Assembly (NCBI GenBank): GCA_020859745.1
Contig: JAJBVQ010000273.1
Span: 1-18,802, forward strand
Length of the DNA: 18,802 nucleotides
Reading direction: 5' to 3'
Origin: Rikenellaceae bacterium
Lineage (GTDB): Bacteria; Bacteroidota; Bacteroidia; Bacteroidales; Rikenellaceae
Shown here: positions 1-7,053 of the stretch, piece after piece
How positions within the stretch are numbered: position 1 is the first letter of the stretch
Layout of the letters: each line of letters starts with the position of its first letter
The notes under the pieces: model-generated
What the model was told of the DNA's origin: nothing
The model's database searches: none
What the model saw: only the letters and a program-made list of their open reading frames with translations
Made by a program: the position numbers and the translations under genes

Positions 1-124
1 CGCGCCGCAGGAGCCCTCGATCTATAAAAAAAGCATGGAGCCAAATCTTCTCCCTCTCGTAGGCCTTGGACAGCCCCATCCTGAAAGAAGCAGGCTCCAT
101 GCCAGTATGTGAAAATACAAGCAT
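1..124 (-). CDS. Truncated unrecognised ORF at window edge
   Basis: Reading the minus strand, an open frame starts at an ATG at 124 (or at 100, giving a product beginning MEPASFRMGLSK) and runs off the left end of the window. Only about 41 residues are visible. They are mixed charged and hydrophobic (for example SKAYEREKIWLHAFF) with no motif I recognise. A stop codon in the same frame lies just upstream at 134-136. The sequence AAGCATGGAG occurs twice in direct orientation (31-40 and 119-128), and GCATGGAGCC has an inverted copy near 93-102. This may be the start of a small gene or of a mobile-element gene, or simply chance open sequence. I cannot assign a function. Confidence 0.2.
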   Translation of the reverse strand, partial: MLVFSHTGMEPASFRMGLSKAYEREKIWLHAFFIDRGLLRR

Positions 125-136
125 GGAGTGCTTCTA

Positions 137-555
137 ATCTCAGGATGTGTAAAGTGTCCAAGTTTACGAGTGAGATTAAAAGTATGTCAATACCAAATCG
201 CCGCCACGATTACACCACAAATATAGATAATTCTCTTAATAAAACAAAACTGGGCGAAAATTTTTCCGACGCGGCGGAGCGCGTAAGCGCGCAGCCGCAG
301 TAAGGGCGAGAGCGTGAAGCTCTGTGCCAGCTTGCTCCGGGACTCTGTCAGTAGTTACAGCCTCACGGCATCGGGGGCATTTTCGCCCCGGAGCCAGCGC
401 GGGCAAAACCGTCAGGTTGCAGCCCTGCGCCTTGTGGCTGAGTAAACTCCCCAATCGAGTGCCGAGCGGCACCTCCGGGCTGGGCGACCCTAACGAGCCG
501 CAATAGGCTCGAACATAAGGCGCCCCCCCCCGGGGTGGCAACCCGAAAGCCAAAC
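137..555. other. Non-coding GC-rich stretch, no convincing gene
   Basis: No frame here looks like a protein; the translations are Arg/Pro/Gly-rich and resemble nothing known. The first part (about 180-260) is AT-rich. From about 265 onward it is GC-rich and contains small hairpins, for example GAGCC-GCAATA-GGCTC around 494-509, and a run of nine C at 523-531 next to GGGG. It holds fragments of the intergenic repeat family seen at 7054-7310 and 12715-12985 (listed separately). It lies downstream of the fumarase gene and beyond that gene's terminator. Confidence 0.5.
349..425 (+). repeat. Degenerate fragment of palindromic intergenic repeat
   Basis: Three boxes of the larger repeats recur here in order. 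They are CAGTAGTTACAGCC at 349-362 (compare GAGTAGTTACAGCCC at 12920-12934), CCGGAGCCAGCG at 388-399 (compare 12817-12828) and GGTTGCAGCCCT at 413-424 (compare GAGTAGTTGCAGCCCT at 7241-7256). The flanks do not align well and no complete inverted arm pair is present. I read it as a decayed or rearranged copy; the call rests on short matches found by eye. Confidence 0.4.
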
Positions 556-590
556 AAAAAGGCCGCTTTCCTTTATAAAGGAAAGCGGCC
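556..590 (-). terminator. Rho-independent terminator of the fumarase gene
   Basis: Positions 561-590 form a perfect 30-base palindrome (GGCCGCTTTCCTTTA and its exact complement). On the minus strand it is followed by a TTTTT tract (complement of 556-560). It begins 24 bases beyond the fumarase stop codon at 614, so it most likely ends that transcript. The symmetry would allow a hairpin from the plus strand too, but no T tract follows on that side. Confidence 0.85.
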
Positions 591-613
591 CGGTAAAACA
601 GTGCCCCAAAGAT

Positions 614-2224
614 TTAGTGCGCGAACTCCGCGAAGAAATCGTTGCCCTTGTCGTCCACGATGATGAACGCCGGGAAATCCTCTACATAGATCTTGCGCAC
701 GGCCTCCATCCCCAGTTCCGGGAAGTCCACCACCTCGACCGACTTGATGCTGTTCTTGGCCAGCACCGCCGCCGGCCCCCCGATCGAGCCGAGGTAGAAA
801 CCGCCGTGCTTCTTGCAGGCATCGGTCACCGCCTTGCTGCGGTTCCCCTTGGCCACCATGACCAGCGAACCGCCGTGCTCCTGGAACAGGTCCACATACG
901 GGTCCATGCGTCCCGCCGTCGTCGGCCCGAACGAGCCCGAAGCCATGCCGTTCGGCGTCTTGGCCGGCCCCGCGTAGTAGATCGGGTGGTTCTTGAAGTA
1001 GTCCGGCATCGGTTTGCCCTCGTCCAGCATCTTCTTGATCTGCGCGTGGGCGATGTCCCGCGCCACGATTAAGGTGCCCTTGATGTTCAGGCGCGTCTTG
1101 ATCGGATATTGCGTCAGCTTGGCCCGCACGGCGTCCATCCCCTCGTCGAGGTCGATCTCCACCGCCGGAGCCAGCCCCGGAGCCTGTTTCGGCAGGAACC
1201 GGGCCGGATTCTTTTCGAGCTGTTCGAGGAAAATCCCGTCTTCCGTAATCTTCGCCTTGATATTGCGGTCAGCCGAGCAGCTCACGCCGATCCCCACCGG
1301 ACAGCTCGCCGCATGCCGCGGCAGGCGGATCACCCGCACGTCGTGCACCAGGTACTTGCCCCCGAACTGCGCCCCAACGCCGGATTCCTGGCAAATCTTT
1401 TTGATCTTCTCTTCCCATTCCAGGTCGCGGAACGCACGTCCCCCTTCGTTGCCGCTGGTCGGCAGGTGGTCGTAGTAGTGCGCCGAAGCCTTTTTCACCG
1501 TCGCGAGATTGGCCTCCGCCGAAGTCCCCCCGATCACCACCGCGAGGTGGTACGGCGGGCAGGCCGAAGTTCCGAGGTCTTTGATTTTGTCCTTAATGAA
1601 CTTGGTCAGCGACTCGTCGTTGAGCAGCGCCTTGGTCTGCTGGTAGAGGAAAGTCTTGTTGGCCGACCCGCCCCCCTTGGTCATAAAGAGGAACTTGTAG
1701 GCGTTCCCCGGCTCGGCGTAGAGGTCGATCTGGGCCGGCAGGTTGGTGGCGCTGTTCTTCTCCTCGGTCATGGTGAAGGGCACCACCTGTGAGTAGCGCA
1801 GGTTGCAGTCTCGGTAGGTTTCGTACACCCCCTTCGAGAGCCACTCGGCGTCATTGGCGCCGGTGTAGACGTTCTCGCCCTTCTTGCCGATCACGATAGC
1901 GGTGCCGGTGTCCTGGCAGGTCGGCAGCTCGCCGTCGGCGGCCACCACCTGGTTGGCCAGCATGGTGTAGGCCACGAATTTGTCGTTGTCGCTGGCTTCC
2001 GGGTCTTCGAGGATGTTGGCCAGCATCTGCAAGTGCGATGCGCGCAGGTAGAACGACACGTCGCGGAACGCTTCGCGCGCCAGCAGGTTCAGCCCTTCCG
2101 GGGTCACCTTGAGGATTTTGCGGCCGTCGCACTCGACGGTGGAGACATGCTCTTTGGTCAGGAGGCGGTATTCGGTGGTGTCTTCGCCCATCGGGAACGG
2201 CTCCTGGTATTTGAATTCTGACAT
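614..2224 (-). CDS. fumA: Class I (iron-sulfur) fumarate hydratase
   Basis: The 536-residue product is a class I fumarase, which interconverts fumarate and L-malate in the cytosol using an oxygen-sensitive [4Fe-4S] cluster. The cluster ligands are recognisable: Cys103 in PTCQDTGTA, Cys222 in GTSACPPYHL and Cys316 in GVSCSADRN. Their spacing (119 and 94 residues) equals that of E. coli FumA Cys105/224/318 as I recall it. Other family signatures are GGGSANKTFL (184-193), VIGGTSAEANLATVKKAS (230-247) and the C-terminal-domain SGSFGPTTAGRMDPY (429-443). Both domains are complete. The open frame extends 49 codons further upstream, but that segment is Arg/Ala-rich and unlike fumarases. I therefore chose the ATG at 2224, which sits about 30 bases downstream of a TAACTTTG promoter box. 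It is monocistronic and divergent from secDF. In anaerobic Bacteroidales it would run in the reductive direction, malate to fumarate to succinate (inference from physiology). Confidence 0.95.
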   Translation of the reverse strand: MSEFKYQEPFPMGEDTTEYRLLTKEHVSTVECDGRKILKVTPEGLNLLAREAFRDVSFYLRASHLQMLANILEDPEASDNDKFVAYTMLANQVVAADGELPTCQDTGTAIVIGKKGENVYTGANDAEWLSKGVYETYRDCNLRYSQVVPFTMTEEKNSATNLPAQIDLYAEPGNAYKFLFMTKGGGSANKTFLYQQTKALLNDESLTKFIKDKIKDLGTSACPPYHLAVVIGGTSAEANLATVKKASAHYYDHLPTSGNEGGRAFRDLEWEEKIKKICQESGVGAQFGGKYLVHDVRVIRLPRHAASCPVGIGVSCSADRNIKAKITEDGIFLEQLEKNPARFLPKQAPGLAPAVEIDLDEGMDAVRAKLTQYPIKTRLNIKGTLIVARDIAHAQIKKMLDEGKPMPDYFKNHPIYYAGPAKTPNGMASGSFGPTTAGRMDPYVDLFQEHGGSLVMVAKGNRSKAVTDACKKHGGFYLGSIGGPAAVLAKNSIKSVEVVDFPELGMEAVRKIYVEDFPAFIIVDDKGNDFFAEFAH

Positions 2225-2253
2225 GGTTGGATGGTTATTTTGTAAGCTGAGGG

Positions 2254-2261
2254 CAAAGTTA
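2254..2261 (-). promoter_or_regulatory. Candidate -7 box for fumarase
   Basis: The minus strand reads TAACTTTG, an exact match to the Bacteroidetes -7 consensus TAnnTTTG, 29 bases upstream of the chosen ATG at 2224. No TTG was seen at the expected -33 distance, so the call relies on the -7 box and its position. Confidence 0.5.
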
Positions 2262-2467
2262 CTGTTTTTTCCGTAACAGTGATACGGCCGGCGACAAATT
2301 GGTTTCCGGGCGACACGCGATCCGCCGGCCCGGGCCGGAGCAGACACGCATAGGGCCACGGCAAAATCCAAACCTTTATATATAGCGAGCGAAAAGGCGG
2401 GTTCATCGCGAAAAGGCGTTACGCGACCTTAAAAACCGAAATTTAAGCGAGTCTCGGGAAAAAAGTA

Positions 2468-2475
2468 TATATTTG
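2468..2475 (+). promoter_or_regulatory. Candidate promoter for secDF
   Basis: TATATTTG at 2468-2475 matches the Bacteroidetes -7 consensus TAnnTTTG. A weak -33-like TTTA lies at 2442-2445, 22 bases upstream. The box sits 54 bases before the secDF ATG, leaving an A-rich leader with no Shine-Dalgarno sequence, as usual for the phylum. Confidence 0.6.
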
Positions 2476-2529
2476 CAACTTCTGACAGGCGACTAAAAAA
2501 ACAAAACAAAATAAAAACTTTTACAATCC

Positions 2530-5508
2530 ATGCAGAATAAAGGCGCACTCAAGTTCCTGGCCATCATGCTGGCCATCGCCTGCGCGTTCCAGCTCTCGTT
2601 CTCGTTCGTGACTCGGAGCGTGCGCAAAGATGCCGCCAAAGCGTCCGGCGGGAACTCGGCCGTTGAACAGGCCTACCTCGACTCCATGAAGTCGCAGGTC
2701 GTGTACAACCTCGGGCTGGTGAAATACACCTATGCCGAATGTCAGGAAAAAGAGATCAACCTCGGTCTCGACCTGCAGGGGGGGATGAACATCACCCTCG
2801 AGATCGCGGTCGAGGACGTGCTCAAGGCACTCTCCAACAACAGTACCGACCCTGCGTTCGTACAGGCCATGGCCGACGCCAAGAAGGCGATGAGCAACAG
2901 CACCGACGACTTCATCACGCTGTTCGCCAACGCCTACCGCAACGTGGCCCCGGAAGGGCGGCTCGCCGCTATTTTCGGGACTTACGAGCTGCGGGGGAAA
3001 ATCACGCCCGAGTCCACCAACGAACAGGTGATCCGGGTGCTGCGCGAATCGGCTGACGCCGCGATCTCGAACTCGTTCAAAGTGCTCTCGACCCGTATCG
3101 ACCGCTTCGGCGTGGTGCAGCCAAATATCCAGCGCATCGGCAACACCGGGCGTATCCTGGTCGAGCTGCCGGGGGTCAAAGACCCGGAACGCGTGCGCAA
3201 GTTGCTCCAGGGTACCGCCAGCCTCGAATTCTGGACCACCTATACCGCCAAAGACCTCTTCCCGATGATGATGCAGGCCAACGACGAAGTGGCCAAGCTG
3301 GTGGCGGTTGCCGATTCGACGGCCCATGCCTCTTCCGCTGCGGCGGACACCACGGGCGGGACGGCTGCGGTCGACTCCACCGATATTCTGGCCGCCCTCG
3401 GCGCTGCCCGGGAAGGCGATATGCCGAAAAATGCCGAGGCGACGGGCAAAGTCACCTCTCTGTTCAGCGTTTTCCAGCCGTTCCAGGAGGGCGGCGTGAT
3501 CGGTATGGCCCAGTCGTACGACACGGCCAAGGTCAACACCTACCTGAATATGCCGCAGGTTCGTTCCCTGTTCCCGCGCGACGTGCGCTTCATGTGGGGC
3601 ATCAAAGGGATCAAAGGCAACCCGAACGTGTATGAGCTTTATGCCATCAAAGGCAGCAACGACGGCCGTCCGGCCCTCGACGGGAGCGTGATCACCGATG
3701 CCAGCGGGGAGCATTCCCAGACCGGTTCTTCGGCTGAGGTGTCGATGAGCATGAACGCGGCCGGGGCCAAGACCTGGGCGCGGCTGACGGCGGACAACGT
3801 CGGCGGCTTTATCGCCGTGGTTCTGGACGGTTACGTATATTCTTGCCCGCGCGTGAACGGCGAGATCACCGGGGGACGCTCGCAGATCACCGGCGACTTC
3901 ACCATCGCCGAGGCGAAAGACCTGGCGAATATCCTTCAATCGGGCCGCCTGCCGGCTCCGGCGCAGATCGTGCAGGAGGCTGTCGTAGGGCCGTCGCTGG
4001 GACAGGAGTCCATCAACGCGGGGATGACCTCGTTCATCCTGGCCTTCGTGCTGGTGCTGGTCTATATGTTGTTCTTCTACAACACGGCCGGTTTCGTGGC
4101 CAATATCGCCCTGGTGGCCAACCTCTTCTTCCTGTTCGGGGTGCTGGTGAGCTTCGGCGCCGTGCTGACCCTGCCGGGTATCGCCGGTATCGTGCTGACG
4201 ATGGGTATGGCGGTGGACGCCAACGTGATCATCTATGAGCGCGTCAAGGAGGAGATACACTCCGGAAAGGGGATCGGCCTCTCGATCACGGACGGTTTCA
4301 AGAACGCCTACTCGGCCATTATCGACGGTAACGCCACCACCCTGATCACGGGTATCGTGCTCTTTATCTTCGGTACCGGTCCGGTGCAGGGCTTCGCTAC
4401 CACGCTGATCATTGGTATCATCACTTCGCTCTTCTGCTCGATCTTCATCACCCGCCTGATTTTCGTGGCGATGCTGGACAAGGGGCGGAACATCAAGTTC
4501 TGGAACCGCTGGACCGAGCACTTCCTCGGCCATACCAAGGTCGATTTCGTGGGGTTGCGCAAATACACCTACATCATTTCGGGTATCCTGATCCTGGTGA
4601 TGATCATTTCGCTGGCGACCAAAGGGCTGAGCTACGGGGTGGACTTCTCGGGGGGACGCGCTTATGTGGTGCGCTTCGACCAGCAGGTGACCGCCAACCA
4701 GGTACGCGAGGCTTTGGACAAAGTCTTTACCGACGGCCTCGAAGTGAAGCAGTACGGCAATAAGGATCAGAAACAGATGCGTATCGTGACGCAGTACAAA
4801 TACGCCGACGATGCCGACGGGGTGACCAACGAGATCAACGAAATGATGTACAAGGCGCTGGCGCCGCTGTACCAGCAGAAAATCTCGATCGACGACTTCA
4901 CTACCACGGTGAGCAACCCGTACGGGATCATCAGCGCCGAGAAAGTCGGGCCGAGCATCGCACACGACATCAAGGTCAACTCGTTTATCGCCGTGATCTT
5001 CTCGCTGCTGGCGATCGGGGCTTATATCGCCATCCGGTTCAAGAACTGGCAGTACGGGATGGGCGGCGTAGTGTCGCTGTTCCACGACGCGATCCTGACT
5101 ATCGGTATTTTCTCGCTGCTCTACGGCCTGCTGCCGTTCAACTTGACGGTCGACCAGTCGTTCATCGCGGCGATCCTGACCATCATCGGGTACTCGATCA
5201 ACGACACGGTGGTGATCTTCGACCGTATCCGCGAGAACCAGCACCTCTACCCGCGCCGCTCGCGCCGGGACAATATCAACCACGCGATCAACAGCACGCT
5301 GGCGCGTACGGTGAACACGGCAGGCTCCACGTTCGTGGTTTTGCTCGCCATCTTCATCTTCGGCGGCGAGGTGATCCGCGGGTTCGTCTTCGCCCTGATG
5401 TTCGGGGTGGTGATCGGGACTTTCTCGTCGGTATTCGTGGCTACGCCGGTGGCGTACGACATGATGACCCGCAAGGAGAAGAAGACCGGCAAGGTTATTG
5501 CGGACTGA
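2530..5508 (+). CDS. secDF: Fused protein translocase subunit SecDF
   Basis: At 992 residues this is a single-chain SecD-SecF fusion, the proton-driven inner-membrane accessory of SecYEG that helps pull exported proteins into the periplasm. The SecD half has an N-terminal membrane segment (about 8-28), the GLDLQGGMN motif (79-87), a periplasmic P1 region with RIDRFGVVQPNIQRIG and GRILVELPGV, and membrane segments 2-6. These include MGMAVDANVIIYERVKEE (558-575), with the conserved Asp563. The SecF half starts near 660, with YGVDFSGGRAY (702-712), GPSIAHDIKVNS, and GYSINDTVVIFDRIRE (887-902) carrying Asp892. Twelve membrane segments fit the family. A low-complexity Ala/Thr/Ser/Asp stretch at about residues 260-305 interrupts P1. 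The gene is followed by a hairpin terminator, so it is probably transcribed alone. The E. coli SecD plus SecF total of about 940 residues agrees with the length here. Confidence 0.97.
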   Translation: MQNKGALKFLAIMLAIACAFQLSFSFVTRSVRKDAAKASGGNSAVEQAYLDSMKSQVVYNLGLVKYTYAECQEKEINLGLDLQGGMNITLEIAVEDVLKALSNNSTDPAFVQAMADAKKAMSNSTDDFITLFANAYRNVAPEGRLAAIFGTYELRGKITPESTNEQVIRVLRESADAAISNSFKVLSTRIDRFGVVQPNIQRIGNTGRILVELPGVKDPERVRKLLQGTASLEFWTTYTAKDLFPMMMQANDEVAKLVAVADSTAHASSAAADTTGGTAAVDSTDILAALGAAREGDMPKNAEATGKVTSLFSVFQPFQEGGVIGMAQSYDTAKVNTYLNMPQVRSLFPRDVRFMWGIKGIKGNPNVYELYAIKGSNDGRPALDGSVITDASGEHSQTGSSAEVSMSMNAAGAKTWARLTADNVGGFIAVVLDGYVYSCPRVNGEITGGRSQITGDFTIAEAKDLANILQSGRLPAPAQIVQEAVVGPSLGQESINAGMTSFILAFVLVLVYMLFFYNTAGFVANIALVANLFFLFGVLVSFGAVLTLPGIAGIVLTMGMAVDANVIIYERVKEEIHSGKGIGLSITDGFKNAYSAIIDGNATTLITGIVLFIFGTGPVQGFATTLIIGIITSLFCSIFITRLIFVAMLDKGRNIKFWNRWTEHFLGHTKVDFVGLRKYTYIISGILILVMIISLATKGLSYGVDFSGGRAYVVRFDQQVTANQVREALDKVFTDGLEVKQYGNKDQKQMRIVTQYKYADDADGVTNEINEMMYKALAPLYQQKISIDDFTTTVSNPYGIISAEKVGPSIAHDIKVNSFIAVIFSLLAIGAYIAIRFKNWQYGMGGVVSLFHDAILTIGIFSLLYGLLPFNLTVDQSFIAAILTIIGYSINDTVVIFDRIRENQHLYPRRSRRDNINHAINSTLARTVNTAGSTFVVLLAIFIFGGEVIRGFVFALMFGVVIGTFSSVFVATPVAYDMMTRKEKKTGKVIAD

Positions 5509-5533
5509 CGCACACGTTTGATTTTTCATACCG

Positions 5534-5571
5534 GCGGGCTGTTTCCCACAAAAGGGAGACAGCCCGCTTTG
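5534..5571 (+). terminator. Terminator after secDF
   Basis: A 14-base-pair stem (5534-5547 with 5554-5567, GCGGGCTGTTTCCC pairing with GGGAGACAGCCCGC through one G-T wobble) has a six-base loop and ends in TTTG. It starts 25 bases past the secDF stop. The T tract is short, so termination strength is uncertain. Confidence 0.75.
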
Positions 5572-5584
5572 TCGTTAAAAACGC

Positions 5585-5592
5585 TATATTTG
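5585..5592 (+). promoter_or_regulatory. -7 promoter box abutting the ABC ATPase start
   Basis: TATATTTG at 5585-5592 is an exact TAnnTTTG match and ends only four bases before the ATG at 5597. A TTTG at 5568-5571 is too close (13 bases) to be a standard -33 element. If the box is used, transcription would begin at or next to the start codon, giving a leaderless or near-leaderless mRNA. Confidence 0.5.
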
Positions 5593-5596
5593 CCCC

Positions 5597-6262
5597 ATGA
5601 TGATACGATGCAGGGAGATACGGAAACGGTTCGGTACGCTGGAGGTGCTCCGCGGGATCGACCTCGACATAGCACAGGGCGAAGTGGCCGCCATCGTGGG
5701 GCCGAGCGGGGCTGGAAAAACCACGCTGTTGCAGATACTCGGCACGCTGTCGCAGCCCGACGACGGCACGGTGGAGATCGCGGGGCAGGATGCGGGGGGG
5801 CTGCGCAGCGGCGAGCTGGTGCGGCTCCGGAACGAGAAGATCGGCTTCGTGTTCCAGTTCCATCACCTGCTGCCGGAGTTCACGGCTTTGGAAAACGTGA
5901 TGATCCCGGCCCTGATAGGGCGTAAGTCCCGTTCCGCGGCCGAGCGGCGGGCCGCCGAGCTGCTGGAGTTGCTGGGGGTGGGGCATCGGGCGACGCATAA
6001 ACCGGCGGAATTGTCGGGAGGCGAGCAGCAGCGCGTGGCGGTGGCGCGGGCTTTGATTAACGATCCGGTGGTAGTCTTTGCCGACGAGCCGTCGGGGAAT
6101 CTGGACTCCGTGAACCGTGAGGGGCTGCACCGGCTTTTTTTCGAACTCCGGGATAGGTTCGGCTATACCTTCGTGATCGTCACGCATGACAATGACCTGG
6201 CGGCGATGTCCGACCGGCGGATATTTATGAAAGACGGGCTGGTCGCCGGCGAAGGGCTATGA
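5597..6262 (+). CDS. lolD: LolD-like ABC transporter ATP-binding protein
   Basis: This 221-residue ATPase has every ABC motif: Walker A GPSGAGKTT (35-43), Q-loop Gln87 in FVFQFHHLLPEFTALENV, signature LSGGEQQR (139-146), Walker B VVVFADEP with Glu164, D-loop GNLD and H-loop His197 in VTHD. The FQFHHLLPEFTALENVMIP stretch is characteristic of the LolD/MacB/FtsE group. LolD powers release of lipoproteins from the inner membrane for transfer to the outer membrane. The usual membrane partner (LolC/LolE-type) is not in this window, so the exact transporter is inferred. A second ATG follows at once (5600) and could be the true start. The stop overlaps the next gene by four bases (ATGA), indicating co-transcription and probable translational coupling. 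Confidence 0.85.
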   Translation: MMIRCREIRKRFGTLEVLRGIDLDIAQGEVAAIVGPSGAGKTTLLQILGTLSQPDDGTVEIAGQDAGGLRSGELVRLRNEKIGFVFQFHHLLPEFTALENVMIPALIGRKSRSAAERRAAELLELLGVGHRATHKPAELSGGEQQRVAVARALINDPVVVFADEPSGNLDSVNREGLHRLFFELRDRFGYTFVIVTHDNDLAAMSDRRIFMKDGLVAGEGL

Positions 6263-7041
6263 CGCGGGAGGAGATCAAAGAGTATATGGACGGCTTGTGC
6301 GTCAGGTACAACCGGGTCACCTTCGTGCCTGACGACCCGGTCAGTGTGCCGCACCGTTTCGAGCGTCCCGAAGATATCGAGATTGCGGGCTTCCTGGCCG
6401 CGACTATCGCATGGGGCCAACGGCCTACGATCGTGAAAAACGGCCGCCGGATGATGGAGTTGATGGACGACGCGCCGTACCAGTTCGTCACCCAGTCGCA
6501 GGCGGCGGATTGGGAGGCGTTGCTGCCGTTCGTGCACCGCACTTTCAACGGCGGGGATTTCGTCTATTTCGTCCGGGCTTTGCAGCATATGTACCGGAAC
6601 TACGGCGGTTTGGGCGGTGTTTTCCGGGACGCTTACCGGCGGCACGGCGATCTCAAAGCGGTTTTGTCCGAGTTCCGCGGGCTGTTTTTCTCGCCGGAGC
6701 TGGCGCCGCTGCCCCGGCATGGACGCCACCTCTCGTCGGTGGACAAGGGGGCGGCGTGCAAACGGCTCAATATGTTCCTCAAATGGATGGTGCGCAGCGA
6801 CGACAACGGGGTGGACTTCGGCCTGTGGAGCGACACGATCCCTCCGTCGGCGCTGTACCTGCCGCTGGATGTCCATACGGCGAACACTTCGCGGACGCTG
6901 GGCCTGCTCACGCGCAAACAAAACGACTGGAAGGCGGTCGAGGAGGTGACCGGGGTGCTGCGGGGCTTCGATGCGGCCGACCCGGTCAGGTATGACTATG
7001 CGCTCTTCTGCGCCGGTATCTATAAAGAGTTGTCCGTTTGA
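6259..7041 (+). CDS. TIGR02757 (DUF2400) family protein
   Basis: The 260-residue product matches the conserved TIGR02757 family, known mostly from Bacteroidetes and some other bacteria, without an established function. Family landmarks are FLAATIAWGQRPTI (45-58), a Lys/Arg-rich DKGAACKRLNMFLKWMVR helix (162-179), LPLDVHTANTSRTLGLL (201-217) and DPVRYDYALFCAGI (241-254). The last three blocks resemble in order the helix-hairpin-helix/GPD core of endonuclease III-type DNA glycosylases, with Asp204 in the place of the catalytic Asp of VDTH. That comparison is my inference and not part of the family definition. It overlaps the ABC ATPase gene by four bases, so the two are expressed together. No signal peptide or membrane segment is visible; it should be cytosolic. 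Confidence 0.85.
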   Translation: MTREEIKEYMDGLCVRYNRVTFVPDDPVSVPHRFERPEDIEIAGFLAATIAWGQRPTIVKNGRRMMELMDDAPYQFVTQSQAADWEALLPFVHRTFNGGDFVYFVRALQHMYRNYGGLGGVFRDAYRRHGDLKAVLSEFRGLFFSPELAPLPRHGRHLSSVDKGAACKRLNMFLKWMVRSDDNGVDFGLWSDTIPPSALYLPLDVHTANTSRTLGLLTRKQNDWKAVEEVTGVLRGFDAADPVRYDYALFCAGIYKELSV

Positions 7042-7053
7042 TCTGTACTTTTT

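Larger units (their letters stand above)
2225..2529. promoter_or_regulatory. Divergent fumarase/secDF control region
   Basis: This 305-base gene-free stretch separates two divergently transcribed genes. It contains one candidate promoter box for each gene (listed separately). It also has an inverted repeat ACTGTT-N8-AACAGT (2261-2280) touching the fumarase box, and an 11-base direct repeat GCGAAAAGGCG at 2389-2399 and 2408-2418, spaced 19 bases start to start. The repeats could be operator sites; nothing in the window shows which regulator would bind. No small gene is evident. Confidence 0.5.

Noticed and set aside
523..540. Nine-C run followed by GGGG as a phase-variation tract
   Set aside because: No gene or promoter is associated with it in the visible sequence, so slippage would have no evident effect.
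2225..2371. N-terminal extension of the fumarase by 49 codons
   Set aside because: Extension is unlike fumarases and overlaps the probable promoter box; the internal ATG at 2224 fits family length and ligand numbering.
2521..5529. Open frame of about 1000 codons on the strand opposite secDF
   Set aside because: His/Asp/Arg-rich translation with no known domain; it mirrors secDF codons in high-GC DNA and is a shadow frame.
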